DNA of 64,000 nt from Aerococcus mictus (GCF_003286595.3 NZ_CP132985.1:620001-684000); one strand, 5' to 3'. Positions 28,754-37,861 are shown, counted from the first letter of the stretch. Made by a program: numbers and translations. Notes: generated by a model not told the origin, from the letters alone.

Positions 28754-29521
28754 TTGCTGGCTGGAAAAGTCGTTTTAATTAGTGGATCAAGTCGAGGAAT
28801 TGGGGCCGCAATAGCAAAAGGATTTGCAAAATCAGGTGCTAATGTCGTCATTAATTATCGCAAAAGTGAAGAGCAAGCAAGAGCGGTAGCGGACTATTGT
28901 ACCTCTCAAGGCATCCAAGCCATTCTCGCTAAGGGAGATGTTACAAGGCAAGAAGGGGTCCATCAGGTTGTTAAGAAAACATTAGATAATTTCGGTCGCC
29001 TTGACGTTTTAGTAAATAATGTCTTTTCTCCTTTTCAATTTGATGCAGAAAAAAGGAAGAAAGTTTGGCAGCTTTCTTGGGAAGACTATGAAAGACAGCT
29101 AGAAGGGGGCTTAAAATCAACTTATCTACTCACCCAAGCGGTTTTAGAAACTATGATGGAAAATAATTCAGGCAGTATCATCAATATGGTATCTAATTTG
29201 GTTGCTGATCCTGTTGTCCCTTATGCGGATTACATCACTACTAAAGCCGGCATTGTTGGTTATACGAAAAGCATGGCTAAGGACTTAGGCGTCTTTAATA
29301 TTAGGGTGAATGGTGTCGCACCAGGTTTGGTCTATCCAACAGACTCAACAAAAACAACGAAAGAAATATTGAAAGAAAAGATTATTGAATCAACTCCTTT
29401 AGCTCGAATGGTTCAAGTCGAAGATGTAGTTGGTCCCGTATTATTTTTAGCATCTGATTGGAGTAAGATGATGACCGGTCAAATATTATACGTTGATGGT
29501 GGCTTAGTGATGCCTGGTTAA
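28754..29521 (+). CDS. short-chain dehydrogenase/reductase, FabG-like
   Basis: I choose a TTG start 8 bases after AAGGAG, giving 255 residues; a GTG at 28745 would overlap the ribosome site. The cofactor motif SGSSRGIG and the following NYRKS suggest NADP(H) preference. The catalytic set is Ser in INMVSN, Tyr and Lys in YITTK, and DVTRQ/NNVF are SDR motifs. The C terminus YVDGGLVMPG is typical of the family. It ends the operon, 20 bases after the LuxC-like gene. In this context it could reduce the aldehyde made by LuxC to an alcohol, or act on a related carbonyl. That coupling is inference. Confidence 0.82.
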   Translation: MLAGKVVLISGSSRGIGAAIAKGFAKSGANVVINYRKSEEQARAVADYCTSQGIQAILAKGDVTRQEGVHQVVKKTLDNFGRLDVLVNNVFSPFQFDAEKRKKVWQLSWEDYERQLEGGLKSTYLLTQAVLETMMENNSGSIINMVSNLVADPVVPYADYITTKAGIVGYTKSMAKDLGVFNIRVNGVAPGLVYPTDSTKTTKEILKEKIIESTPLARMVQVEDVVGPVLFLASDWSKMMTGQILYVDGGLVMPG

Positions 29522-29556
29522 ATTTTTGTTCATGTACGAGAAATATAAAAACGACT

Positions 29557-29735
29557 TGTGTATAGTCCCCCCAAGACCTGGACCAAGTATTCAAGTTTTT
29601 TGGGGGGTTCATGTCTAAATATTCCTTATCATTTACTAGCAGGTTATACTACCGAAATATCGCTAAATGCTATTCAAACAAGATACAATCTTATCAACTT
29701 TCCTATGAAGAAGGAGAACGTTTAGCAGTATAATG
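29557..29735 (+). mobile_element. IS3-family left-end remnant with broken orfA
   Basis: A left-end-like TGTGTATAGTCCCCCC segment and ACCTGGACC are followed by an ATG at 29611 that reads MSKYSLSF, the usual opening of IS3-group OrfA proteins. The frame then loses family resemblance and stops after about 40 codons. No right end or transposase orfB was found before the rhomboid gene at 30003. The rest of the gap (29735-29930) holds no gene I recognise. It lies 35 bases after the SDR gene. Confidence 0.55.
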
Positions 29736-29930
29736 AAAGCTACCAAGCTAAATTACCTTGTGGGTCCATAAAGAAGTCTTTTACATTTGATAGAATCACT
29801 TATATTAAGGATAGAGTCGCTTTGCCTTGGACGCCTGATCTTATCATCGCAACCATGAAAAAATTCAATTATAAAGCCCAAATATTTATCGTCATCTTGT
29901 CTATTGTGCTTTATTTGATTTACCTATTAA

Positions 29931-29958
29931 TTGACAGCTTGTCGATAAAAAGTATGGT
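29931..29958 (+). promoter_or_regulatory. promoter of the rhomboid-glucokinase operon
   Basis: A perfect TTGACA (29931-29936) is followed after 16 bases by TATGGT (29953-29958), 45 bases before the rhomboid start. Confidence 0.6.
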
Positions 29959-30002
29959 AAAGTTAATAGGTAATTATACTTAGTTGACACAGAGGAGTTA
30001 AA

Positions 30003-30668
30003 ATGCGAAGAAGAGCTTATATCACCTATGCTTTATTAGCTATTCAAATTATTATTTATCTCTTGATGGAAGTCACGGGATCGAGTCTCAGTATCTCAAC
30101 CCTCCTGCATTTTGGTGCTAAGGAAAATGCTTTAATTGCTATCTATGGGCAATACTGGCGCTTAATTACGCCAATTTTTGTTCATATCGGTTTTTCTCAT
30201 CTCTTATTCAATTCCATTACCCTCTGGTATCTAGGGAGTGAAGTGGAGGGGATTATTGGTTCCTGGCGCTTTTTGTTTATCTATCTTTATTCTGGCATTA
30301 TGGGGAACTTATTTAGTTATCAATTCTCAACCAGCGTTTCAGCAGGAGCCAGTACGGCGCTATTTGGCTTGTTTGCTTTCTTCTTAGCCATGCGCTATCT
30401 CAACCCTCATGACCGCTATTTTCAGGCCATGGGCTACCAATACCAGACCCTAATTATCTTGAATATTGTTATGAATTTGTTCATGGCCAATGTGGATATG
30501 TCAGGGCATATTGGGGGCATTGTCGGTGGTTTCTTAGCCACCCTCATTATCACCAATAATCCTAAACACCGTCTAACCAGTATCCTCTTATCAATTCTTG
30601 TTTATTCAGTGATTGCTGGTATAATTATTGCGAATCATGGGGCTTTTAATACCCTATTTATACATTAG
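30003..30668 (+). CDS. rhomboid-family intramembrane serine protease
   Basis: The 221-residue protein has about six hydrophobic segments. The catalytic serine is Ser117 in GASTALFG, and the catalytic histidine is His169 in SGHIGG. The HxxxN element before them (HLLFNSIT) is present. It cleaves single-pass proteins within the membrane; natural substrates are unknown. AGGAG precedes the ATG. The downstream order rhomboid-glcK-rhodanese matches yqgP(gluP)-yqgQ-glcK-yqhL of Bacillus, except that no yqgQ lies in the 9-base gap. Confidence 0.9.
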   Translation: MRRRAYITYALLAIQIIIYLLMEVTGSSLSISTLLHFGAKENALIAIYGQYWRLITPIFVHIGFSHLLFNSITLWYLGSEVEGIIGSWRFLFIYLYSGIMGNLFSYQFSTSVSAGASTALFGLFAFFLAMRYLNPHDRYFQAMGYQYQTLIILNIVMNLFMANVDMSGHIGGIVGGFLATLIITNNPKHRLTSILLSILVYSVIAGIIIANHGAFNTLFIH

Positions 30669-30677
30669 GAGGCAAGT

Positions 30678-31643
30678 ATGGCATTTATAGTTGGTATTGA
30701 CTTAGGAGGAACAACCGCCAAGCTGGCTTTGTTTACTCCAGATCTTGAAAAAATCGATCAGTGGCAAATCCCCACGGACACTTCTGACCATGGGATTAAT
30801 ATTGTTTCTAACCTGGCTAAAACCATCCAAGACCGTGTTGAGGCAGCCCACTTAGACCTAAAGGACTGTATGGGGATCGGTATGGGATCTCCTGGCGCTA
30901 TAAACCGCGAGCGGGGCACGGTTACTGGGGCCTATAACCTGGGTTGGGAGAATGAGATTACTGTCGTCGACCAGTTTCAAAGCCGCTTAGGCCAGCTGCC
31001 CGTTTATATTGAAAATGATGCCAATGTGGCTGCTCTGGGTGAACTCGCCAAAGGGGCAGGAAGTAAGAGTCAAAATATGATCTTGGTTACCCTAGGAACG
31101 GGCGTGGGCGGCGGCATTATCTGCCAGGGCGAGCTCTTGCTAGGTCAAGGTTCTGCAGGGGAAATTGGCCATATGACTAGCGAAGTCGATGGTTACTTAT
31201 GTACTTGCGGATCCAGAGGCTGTGTAGAAACCTTGGCTTCAGCGACAGGTATCCTGCGTTTAAGTAAGGACTATGCTAGGGATTCGCGCTTTGATACTTC
31301 CTTAGCCAAGCAGCTTCGTGGAGGCCAAGAGGTGGACGTCAAAAGCATTGTTGATGCGGCTAAGGCGGGCGATTTATTAGCTGAAAAGGTGATGGAACGG
31401 TCCTTGAAAGCCTTGGCGCTTTGTTTGAGCCAGTTAACCTGCATCTTTAACCCCGAACAAATTGTTTTGGGTGGGGGAGTAGCTAATGCCGGCCAGTATC
31501 TGATTGACAAAATGACACCCATTCTTAAGGAATATACTTACCGCCCTAATCTCCGGCAAGTCAAAATTTCTTTAGCCCAATTGGGTAATGATGCGGGAGT
31601 GATTGGTGCGGCCAATTTAGTTAGACAGAAAAGTAAGGAGTAA
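30678..31643 (+). CDS. glcK: ROK-family glucokinase
   Basis: The 321-residue enzyme starts GIDLGGTTAKLA (ATP-binding). It carries the ROK signature with zinc ligands in CTCGSRGCVETLAS near residue 180 and the sugar-binding GEIGHM. It phosphorylates glucose to glucose-6-phosphate using ATP. It is translated 9 bases after the rhomboid gene and 3 bases before the rhodanese-like gene, so all three are one operon. Length is typical for Firmicutes GlcK. Confidence 0.93.
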   Translation: MAFIVGIDLGGTTAKLALFTPDLEKIDQWQIPTDTSDHGINIVSNLAKTIQDRVEAAHLDLKDCMGIGMGSPGAINRERGTVTGAYNLGWENEITVVDQFQSRLGQLPVYIENDANVAALGELAKGAGSKSQNMILVTLGTGVGGGIICQGELLLGQGSAGEIGHMTSEVDGYLCTCGSRGCVETLASATGILRLSKDYARDSRFDTSLAKQLRGGQEVDVKSIVDAAKAGDLLAEKVMERSLKALALCLSQLTCIFNPEQIVLGGGVANAGQYLIDKMTPILKEYTYRPNLRQVKISLAQLGNDAGVIGAANLVRQKSKE

Positions 31644-31646
31644 TTT

Positions 31647-32069
31647 ATGTTATTAGCACAAACAATTGGTGGTTTTACTTTAATTTATCTATTATTAGTC
31701 GTGGCTTTATTAGCTTTCTTGATTTATCAAGCTTATTTTTGGATTAAAAGAAAGCAATCAGCAAGCATGATTGACCAAGCAGATTTTCAAGCTACCATGC
31801 ATCAAGCTCAAATTATTGATGTTCGGGAAGCTCAAGAATTTCGTTCATCCCATATTCTTGGCGCCCGTAATATCCCTTATAGTGAGGTTCGTCAATTGAA
31901 AAAAGCCCCTGGCCTCAACCGGTCCCAAAAGATTTACCTCTATGACAATGGGGTAAATATTGCCACGCGAATGGCCTCAGTCCTAAAGCAGGAAGGCTAT
32001 GAAGACATCTATATCTTAAAGGGTGGTTTCAATGAATGGGAAGGTAAAACTAAAGGAACGGCTGACTAA
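31647..32069 (+). CDS. membrane-anchored rhodanese-like protein, active-site cysteine absent
   Basis: The 140-residue protein has an N-terminal membrane helix (about 10-30) and one rhodanese domain (IIDVREAQEFRSSHILGARNIPY). The active-site loop reads LYDNGVNIATR, where catalytic rhodaneses have a Cys in a CxxGxR loop. It is therefore probably a non-catalytic binding module, as in related YqhL-type proteins. It sits between glcK and the DNA glycosylase gene, sharing bases with the latter's start (TAATG). No role is proven. Confidence 0.82.
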   Translation: MLLAQTIGGFTLIYLLLVVALLAFLIYQAYFWIKRKQSASMIDQADFQATMHQAQIIDVREAQEFRSSHILGARNIPYSEVRQLKKAPGLNRSQKIYLYDNGVNIATRMASVLKQEGYEDIYILKGGFNEWEGKTKGTAD

Positions 32070-32695
32070 TGGCTGAACTTTTCTTTAAAGATCCTGATTT
32101 ATCGACACCGGAAATTGCTCAAAAATTATTAGGTTGCCGTTTAAGAAGAAAGTCCTCAGCTGGAGTGACTAGTGGTATTATTGTTGAAACGGAAGCTTAT
32201 TTGGGGGAAAGTGACCAAGCGGCCCATGTGTATGGCGGCAAGCGGACCGCCAGTTTAGAAGCCTTTTACCAGGAGGCGGGGATTTTTTATATTTATAATA
32301 TTCACGGTCATTGGTGTGTGAATATGATTACCCAAAGTAAAGATGAACCCCAAGGGGTATTGATACGAGCCCTGGAACCCGTGGAAGGAATTGACCTCAT
32401 GCAGAGTCGGCGCAAACAAGACCAGCGCAGGCTCTTAACGAATGGGCCGGGCAAATTATCTCAAGCTTTAGGGGTCGATAAGGAAGTCGACTACGGAACG
32501 TCGGTTTTACAAGACCCCTTGACTATTGATTTCCGTGAGCCAAGACCAGTAGCAGAGATTGCTCGAGGTCCCCGTATCGGTATTCCCAATAAGGGCGAGT
32601 GGACCCATAAACCGTTACGCTTTTATGTGAAAGGCAATCCCTATGTTTCTTCACCCAAGGGGAGGACTCAGAACGACCACGGTTGGTTAGCCTAG
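32069..32695 (+). CDS. 3-methyladenine DNA glycosylase (AAG/MPG family)
   Basis: The 208-residue monofunctional glycosylase has the family motifs LLGCRLRR, IVETEAYLG with the catalytic-region glutamate, YIYNIHGHWCVNMI, and GPGKLSQALG. It removes alkylated purines from DNA in base-excision repair. The start codon overlaps the stop of the rhodanese-like gene, so it is probably translated by coupling. It ends 43 bases before the valS leader. Confidence 0.9.
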   Translation: MAELFFKDPDLSTPEIAQKLLGCRLRRKSSAGVTSGIIVETEAYLGESDQAAHVYGGKRTASLEAFYQEAGIFYIYNIHGHWCVNMITQSKDEPQGVLIRALEPVEGIDLMQSRRKQDQRRLLTNGPGKLSQALGVDKEVDYGTSVLQDPLTIDFREPRPVAEIARGPRIGIPNKGEWTHKPLRFYVKGNPYVSSPKGRTQNDHGWLA

Positions 32696-32737
32696 ACCTT
32701 GAAATTAAATTGCTTTTTCCCAGCTTTCTTGTTAAAC

Positions 32738-32950
32738 TAAATGGAAAATAAGTAAAGGTAATGCGTAAGAGGTTGCTTTTGAATCGGTGAAGCGAGTGGC
32801 GTTTGGTGAGAGGCCATCAAGAGAAAAAGGCATGGTTGCTTACAAACTGAACTGTCCGGTCGATGCCGTTATCATCCAGTCATAAATATAGGTGGCACCG
32901 TGCACTTAGCGCCCTATCTTCCCTAAACAGGAAGCTAGGGCTTTTTTACT
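32738..32950 (+). promoter_or_regulatory. T-box leader of valS
   Basis: Stem I is closed by GTAAG/CTTAC. A GGTGAGAG-type loop is present, and the probable specifier is GTT (Val) at 32835-32837, just before the closing CTTAC. The T-box is GGTGGCACCG at 32891-32900. A terminator hairpin (CCCTA..TTCC/GGAA..TAGGG) with TTTTTT ends at about 32947. Uncharged tRNA-Val should promote read-through into valS. The T-box base read by the tRNA discriminator is C (TGGC), not the T expected for a tRNA-Val ending in ACCA. This leader fills the 305-base gap. Confidence 0.85.
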
Positions 32951-32999
32951 TATTTCAGATAGAATCAATAAATCATTCCATAAAGAGAGGTGCTTTTTA

Positions 33000-35645
33000 G
33001 TGCAAGAAATTGATATGCCCAAAAAATATAATCCTAATGAGGTAGAAGCAGGCCGTTATGACCAATGGCTCGATAAAAAAGTCTTTGAACCTAATGGAGA
33101 TGCTTCAGTCGAAGCCTATTCCGTGGTGATTCCTCCACCCAATGTCACGGGTAAACTCCACCTCGGCCATGCCTGGGATGTAACCCTCCAAGACATGATT
33201 GTCCGCCAAAAACGCATGCAAGGCTATGATACCTTGTGGTTACCTGGGATGGACCATGCGGGAATTGCTACCCAAGCCAAAGTCGAAGAAAAGTTACGTA
33301 AAGAGGAGAATCTTTCCCGTTATGACTTAGGCCGGGAAAAATTCATCGACAAAACCTGGGAATGGAAAGAAGAATATGCCCAAACCATTCGTAACCAATG
33401 GGCCAAAATGGGGATTTCTGTCGATTATAACCGGGAACGTTTTACCCTAGATGAGGGCTTATCAGAAGCAGTACGTAAAGTTTTTGTGACCTTGTATGAA
33501 AAGGGCCTTATTTACCGGGGTGAGTACATTATTAATTGGGATCCGGTCTTCCAAACTGCCTTATCAGATATTGAAGTGGTCTACAAAGATGACAAGGGCG
33601 CTTTCTATCATTTGGAATACCCTCTGGCTGATGGGTCAGGCTCCTTGCGCCTAGCCACTACCCGTCCAGAAACCCTGTTAGGGGACACAGCCGTTGCGGT
33701 CCACCCTGATGATGAACGCTACCAAGACTACATCGGTAAGACCGTTATCCTACCAATTGTGGGTAGAGAAATTCCTGTGATTAGTGATGACTATGTCGAC
33801 CGTGACTTTGGTACTGGTGTGGTTAAAATCACCCCAGCCCATGATCCTAATGACTTTGCGGTGGGCAACCGCCACAATTTAGAGCGGATTAACGTCATGA
33901 ATGATGACGGTACAATGAACGAAAATGCCGGCAAGTACCAAGGCATGACCCGGGATGAATGCCGTCAAGCCATTGTTGAAGACTTAAAAGCTGAGGGTAG
34001 CTTGGTAGACATTGAAGAGATTGTCCACAGTGTGGGTCACTCCGAACGCTCTGACGCTGTGGTAGAACCAAGACTTTCGACCCAATGGTTTGTGAAGATG
34101 GCTCCCTTAGCTAAGCAAGCCCTAGACAATCAAAATACCGAAAACCGTGTCGACTTCTACCCACCACGTTTCGAACAGACCTTTGTTTCCTGGATGGAAA
34201 ATGTTCATGACTGGGTTATTTCCCGCCAACTCTGGTGGGGACACCAAATTCCTGCTTGGTACCATAAGGATAGTGGGGAAGTCTATGTTGGGATGGAAGC
34301 GCCTGAGGATGAAGAAAATTGGGTGCAAGATCCTGATGTCTTAGATACCTGGTTTTCAAGTGCTCTCTGGCCATTCTCCACTATGGGTTGGCCAGATGAA
34401 GAGGCTAGCGACTATAAGCGTTACTTCCCAACAGACACCTTGGTAACCGGTTATGATATTATTTTCTTCTGGGTCAGTCGGATGATCTTCCAATCATTAG
34501 AATTTACCGGAGAACGTCCTTTCAAAAATGTTCTTATTCACGGTTTGATTCGCGACTCCCAAGGGCGAAAAATGTCTAAGTCACTGGGCAACGGAGTGGA
34601 CCCTATGGACGTTGTTGACCAATACGGGGCTGACGCTTTACGCTGGTTCTTAGCCACAGGGTCAACGCCAGGCCAAGATATCCGCTACTATCCAGAAAAA
34701 TTGGAAGCGGCATGGAACTTTATCAATAAAATTTGGAATGCTTCCCGCTATGCCTTGATGAACTTGGATGGGATGACCTATGATGACATTGATCTAAGTA
34801 AGGTCACTTCCATTGTTGACCAGTGGATTTTGACTCGCTTAAATGAAACCATTGCCAAGGTGACTGACCGTTTTGATGCCTTTGAATTTGGTGAAGCTGG
34901 TCGGGCCCTTTATCACTTTATTTGGAATGACTTCTGTGACTGGTATATTGAAATGAGTAAGGAAGTCTTACAAGGTGATGATGAAGACGCCAAACATACG
35001 ACCAGAAGCGTCCTCAGCTATGTCTTGGAACAAATGTTAGCCCTACTTCACCCCATTATGCCTTTTGTTACCGAAGAAATCTGGCAACATATTCCTCACC
35101 AAGGCAATTCTATTGTGACGGCTAAGTATCCTGAAGTCGAAGAAAGTCAAATCCACCAAGAAGCTGCTCGCCATATGGAGGCTTTGATTTCCTTTATTCG
35201 CTCTATCCGTACGGCACGGAATGAAAACAATGTCGCACCTTCCAAGCCAATTGCTATTCATGTCAAAGCCAATTCTCAAGAAATTTTGACCATGTTAGAG
35301 GAAAACAAAGAATACATTAATCGCTTTGCTAATCCAAGTGAATTAAAAATGGCCTTAGATACGGAAATTCCTGACCAAGCCATGACCCTATTCTTTAGTG
35401 ATGGGGAAATTTACCTTCCTTTAGCAGGTTTCATTGACATCGATGAAGAAATTCAACGCTTAGAAGCGGAACTCGCTAAATGGGCCAGTGAAGTTGAACG
35501 GGTAGACAAGAAACTAGCCAACCAAGGCTTTGTTAATAATGCTCCCGCTGACCTAGTAGAGAAAGAGCGTCAAAAAGGCAAAGATTACCAACAAAAATAC
35601 CAAGCTACTAAAGAACGCTTAGCTGATTTAAAGGCTACGAATTAG
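33000..35645 (+). CDS. valS: valyl-tRNA synthetase
   Basis: The 881-residue class I synthetase has the HIGH-like HLGHAW after PPNVTGK, an editing domain with [17 protein letters not shown], the KMSKS motif in [11 protein letters not shown], an anticodon-binding domain (DWYIEMSKE), and the C-terminal coiled coil typical of ValRS. A GTG start follows AGAGAGG; an ATG five codons later is possible. It charges tRNA-Val and is controlled by the T-box directly upstream. Monocistronic, with a terminator downstream. Confidence 0.96.
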   Translation: MQEIDMPKKYNPNEVEAGRYDQWLDKKVFEPNGDASVEAYSVVIPPPNVTGKLHLGHAWDVTLQDMIVRQKRMQGYDTLWLPGMDHAGIATQAKVEEKLRKEENLSRYDLGREKFIDKTWEWKEEYAQTIRNQWAKMGISVDYNRERFTLDEGLSEAVRKVFVTLYEKGLIYRGEYIINWDPVFQTALSDIEVVYKDDKGAFYHLEYPLADGSGSLRLATTRPETLLGDTAVAVHPDDERYQDYIGKTVILPIVGREIPVISDDYVDRDFGTGVVKITPAHDPNDFAVGNRHNLERINVMNDDGTMNENAGKYQGMTRDECRQAIVEDLKAEGSLVDIEEIVHSVGHSERSDAVVEPRLSTQWFVKMAPLAKQALDNQNTENRVDFYPPRFEQTFVSWMENVHDWVISRQLWWGHQIPAWYHKDSGEVYVGMEAPEDEENWVQDPDVLDTWFSSALWPFSTMGWPDEEASDYKRYFPTDTLVTGYDIIFFWVSRMIFQSLEFTGERPFKNVLIHGLIRDSQGRKMSKSLGNGVDPMDVVDQYGADALRWFLATGSTPGQDIRYYPEKLEAAWNFINKIWNASRYALMNLDGMTYDDIDLSKVTSIVDQWILTRLNETIAKVTDRFDAFEFGEAGRALYHFIWNDFCDWYIEMSKEVLQGDDEDAKHTTRSVLSYVLEQMLALLHPIMPFVTEEIWQHIPHQGNSIVTAKYPEVEESQIHQEAARHMEALISFIRSIRTARNENNVAPSKPIAIHVKANSQEILTMLEENKEYINRFANPSELKMALDTEIPDQAMTLFFSDGEIYLPLAGFIDIDEEIQRLEAELAKWASEVERVDKKLANQGFVNNAPADLVEKERQKGKDYQQKYQATKERLADLKATN

Positions 35646-35676
35646 TGGATGATAAACTTTTCTAATTGATTAGAAG

Positions 35677-35705
35677 AGGCTAGGGTTAAAGTCCTAGCCT
35701 TTTTA
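35677..35705 (+). terminator. intrinsic terminator after valS
   Basis: AGGCTAGG and CCTAGCCT form a perfect stem followed by TTTTT. GTCACACTCTTTC, shared with the end of the 172-base repeats, lies just after it (35712-35724). Confidence 0.88.
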
Positions 35706-35776
35706 ATTTATGTCACACTCTTTCTTTTTATTTTTATAAATTTTACTTAATTTTGTTAACAGGGGCTCTGCCTATA

Positions 35777-35805
35777 TTGACAAGCTTTTAACAATAGCCT
35801 AGGAT
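35777..35805 (+). promoter_or_regulatory. glmS promoter
   Basis: A perfect TTGACA (35777-35782) and TAGGAT (35800-35805) are 17 bases apart, placing the start shortly before the ribozyme. Confidence 0.7.
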
Positions 35806-35851
35806 GTAATTACTACTTAAATGTTATTAATAAAATCTGTTATAGACAGAT

Positions 35852-36020
35852 AGCGCCTGACTGATTAAAGTATTTTTTCAGTGACGAGGACTAGGTTTAT
35901 CGAAGATTCGGCGGGTGGCCTAGGGGTTGCACAATCCATAGAAAAGCACAAAAATCATTTTTAGCAAATGAAACAAAATCCTTTTCTCGTGCTTAAGTAG
36001 TTAATATCAGTGTGCCCATT
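35852..36020 (+). promoter_or_regulatory. glmS self-cleaving ribozyme/riboswitch
   Basis: The core matches the glmS ribozyme: AGCGCC at the cleavage site (cut expected 5' of G35853), GACGAGGA, GTTTATCGA-type TTTATCGA, then CGGCGGGTG and GCCTAGGGGTT. A long P3-P4 region with GCAC/GTGC arms follows, reaching about 36 bases before the glmS start. The 3' boundary is approximate. In known cases glucosamine-6-phosphate is the catalytic cofactor and cleavage leads to mRNA decay. The promoter, ribozyme and terminator together fill the 408-base gap. Confidence 0.9.
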
Positions 36021-36052
36021 AAGTGATGGGTATTTTTAGGAGGAAACTATTT

Positions 36053-37861
36053 ATGTGTGGAATTGTAGGATTTATTGGCGAAATGCGGGCTCAAGAGGTG
36101 CTTTTGAAGGGCTTAGAACGCCTAGAATACCGGGGCTATGACTCAGCGGGAATCTATGTGGTCGATGAAGAAGACCAAGGACACCTCTTTAAAGTCAAAG
36201 GGCGGATTGCTCAATTACGCGAAGAAGTCGATCTGTCTATCCCGGCTCATTTAGGGATAGGTCATACACGCTGGGCAACCCATGGGGTGCCATCAGTCCC
36301 TAACGCCCATCCTCATTTATCCCATGATGGCCGCTTTGCCTTGGTTCATAATGGGGTGATTGAAAACTACCAAGCCTTAAAAAATGATTATTTAGCTGAT
36401 GTTGATTTTTATTCGGATACTGATACCGAAGTTGTCGTGGAATTGCTTGCGAAATTTAGCCGTGAAGAAAACATTGATGCTCCAAGCGCTCTAAGAAAAA
36501 CAGTTGACCTCTTAGAAGGGTCCTATGCTTTAGGCTTGATTGATACAGAAGATCCTGACCACCTTTATGCAGCTAAGAATAAGAGCCCGCTCCTAATTGG
36601 AAAAGGGCAAGGCTTTAATACCATCGCTTCTGATGCCATGGCTTCGATCGCCTATACTGACCAATATATTGAAATCCATGATGGTGAATTAGTCACCCTA
36701 AGTAAAGACCAAGTGACTATTGAGAATTTAGCGGGTGAAGTCGTAAGCAGAGATCCTTATACTGCTAGTCTGGATGCTGACGATTTAGAAAAGGGCACCT
36801 ATGACTACTACATGGAAAAAGAAATCGTAGAACAACCAGCAGCCATCCGTAAAATTATTCAAGCCTATGAAAATGATCAAGGACAATTAAGTATCGACCG
36901 TGACCTGGTTGAAGCTATTGCTGAAAGTGACCGTATCTTTATTGTAGCCGCTGGGACTAGTATGCATGCTGGTTTAGTTGGTAAAGTCCTTCTGGAAAGA
37001 ATTGCTAAGGTTCCTACAGAGGTTCATGTGGCTTCGGAATTCTCTTATAATCCGCCACTTTTACCTGAGAAACCATTCTTTATCTATTTAACCCAATCTG
37101 GTGAAACAGCGGATAGCCGCCAAGTCCTAGTCCAAACCAATGCCCAAGGTTATCCTTCCTTAACCATTACCAATGTGCCAGGGTCTACCTTATCACGGGA
37201 GGCTGACTATACTTTACTCTTGCATGTGGGCCCTGAAATTGCGGTGGCTTCTACCAAGGCTTATACTGGACAAATAACAGTTTTAGCAATTATTGCTGAT
37301 CAAATTGCTCGTAAGAAGGGCTTGAATCTTCCTTTTGACTTAAAACATGAATTATCAATTGCTGCCCAAGCCATGGATGAAGTGGTTGGCCAAGCGGATT
37401 ATTTCCATCAACTGGCAACCGATTACTTTAAAGACCAAAGATCAGCCTTTTATATTGGTCGTGGCCTAGATTATGCGGTTTCTGTTGAAGCGGCTTTGAA
37501 ATTAAAAGAGGTCTCTTATATTCAAACAGAAGGTTTTGCTTCTGGAGAATTAAAACATGGTACCATTTCATTGATCGAAGATGGCGTCCCTGTTGTGGCG
37601 ATCATTAGCCAAGCCAAGACCGCCCTGTTAACTCGTGGTAATGTGGAAGAGACTCGCTCACGTGGCGCCCATAATTTAATTATTGCTATGGAAGGACTAG
37701 ACCAAGAAGGGGACCAAATTGTCCTCCCCCATGTGCATGATTTATTAACGCCATTGATTACAGTCATCCCCGCTCAACTCCTCGCTTACTATGCGACTAT
37801 TGATCGCGGCTTAGATGTCGATAAGCCCAGAAATCTGGCTAAATCGGTAACAGTAGAATAG
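36053..37861 (+). CDS. glmS: glutamine-fructose-6-phosphate aminotransferase (isomerising)
   Basis: The start ATG directly before CGIVGF follows AGGAGG and gives 602 residues; the upstream in-frame ATG at 36023 would bury the catalytic N-terminal cysteine. The N-terminal glutaminase (Cys2, RGYDSAG, HTRWATHG) is followed by two SIS sugar-isomerase domains (AAGTS, TQSGETADS). The C-terminal tail DKPRNLAKSVTVE closes the active site. It makes glucosamine-6-phosphate for cell-wall synthesis. Expression should be set by the ribozyme in its leader. Confidence 0.97.
   Translation: MCGIVGFIGEMRAQEVLLKGLERLEYRGYDSAGIYVVDEEDQGHLFKVKGRIAQLREEVDLSIPAHLGIGHTRWATHGVPSVPNAHPHLSHDGRFALVHNGVIENYQALKNDYLADVDFYSDTDTEVVVELLAKFSREENIDAPSALRKTVDLLEGSYALGLIDTEDPDHLYAAKNKSPLLIGKGQGFNTIASDAMASIAYTDQYIEIHDGELVTLSKDQVTIENLAGEVVSRDPYTASLDADDLEKGTYDYYMEKEIVEQPAAIRKIIQAYENDQGQLSIDRDLVEAIAESDRIFIVAAGTSMHAGLVGKVLLERIAKVPTEVHVASEFSYNPPLLPEKPFFIYLTQSGETADSRQVLVQTNAQGYPSLTITNVPGSTLSREADYTLLLHVGPEIAVASTKAYTGQITVLAIIADQIARKKGLNLPFDLKHELSIAAQAMDEVVGQADYFHQLATDYFKDQRSAFYIGRGLDYAVSVEAALKLKEVSYIQTEGFASGELKHGTISLIEDGVPVVAIISQAKTALLTRGNVEETRSRGAHNLIIAMEGLDQEGDQIVLPHVHDLLTPLITVIPAQLLAYYATIDRGLDVDKPRNLAKSVTVE

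Noticed and set aside
26143..29521. Bioluminescence (lux) operon
   Set aside because: LuxC and LuxE relatives are present but no luxA, luxB or flavin reductase; the TPP riboswitch and SDR point to another use.
29740..29930. Short protein-like stretch (DRITYIKDRVALPWTPDLII) in the gap before the rhomboid gene
   Set aside because: It has no clear start, no family I can name and is interrupted; it may be more transposon debris but cannot be supported.
36023..36052. Longer glmS start at 36023
   Set aside because: It would add ten residues before the cysteine that must be N-terminal for glutaminase activity; the ATG at 36053 has the AGGAGG site.
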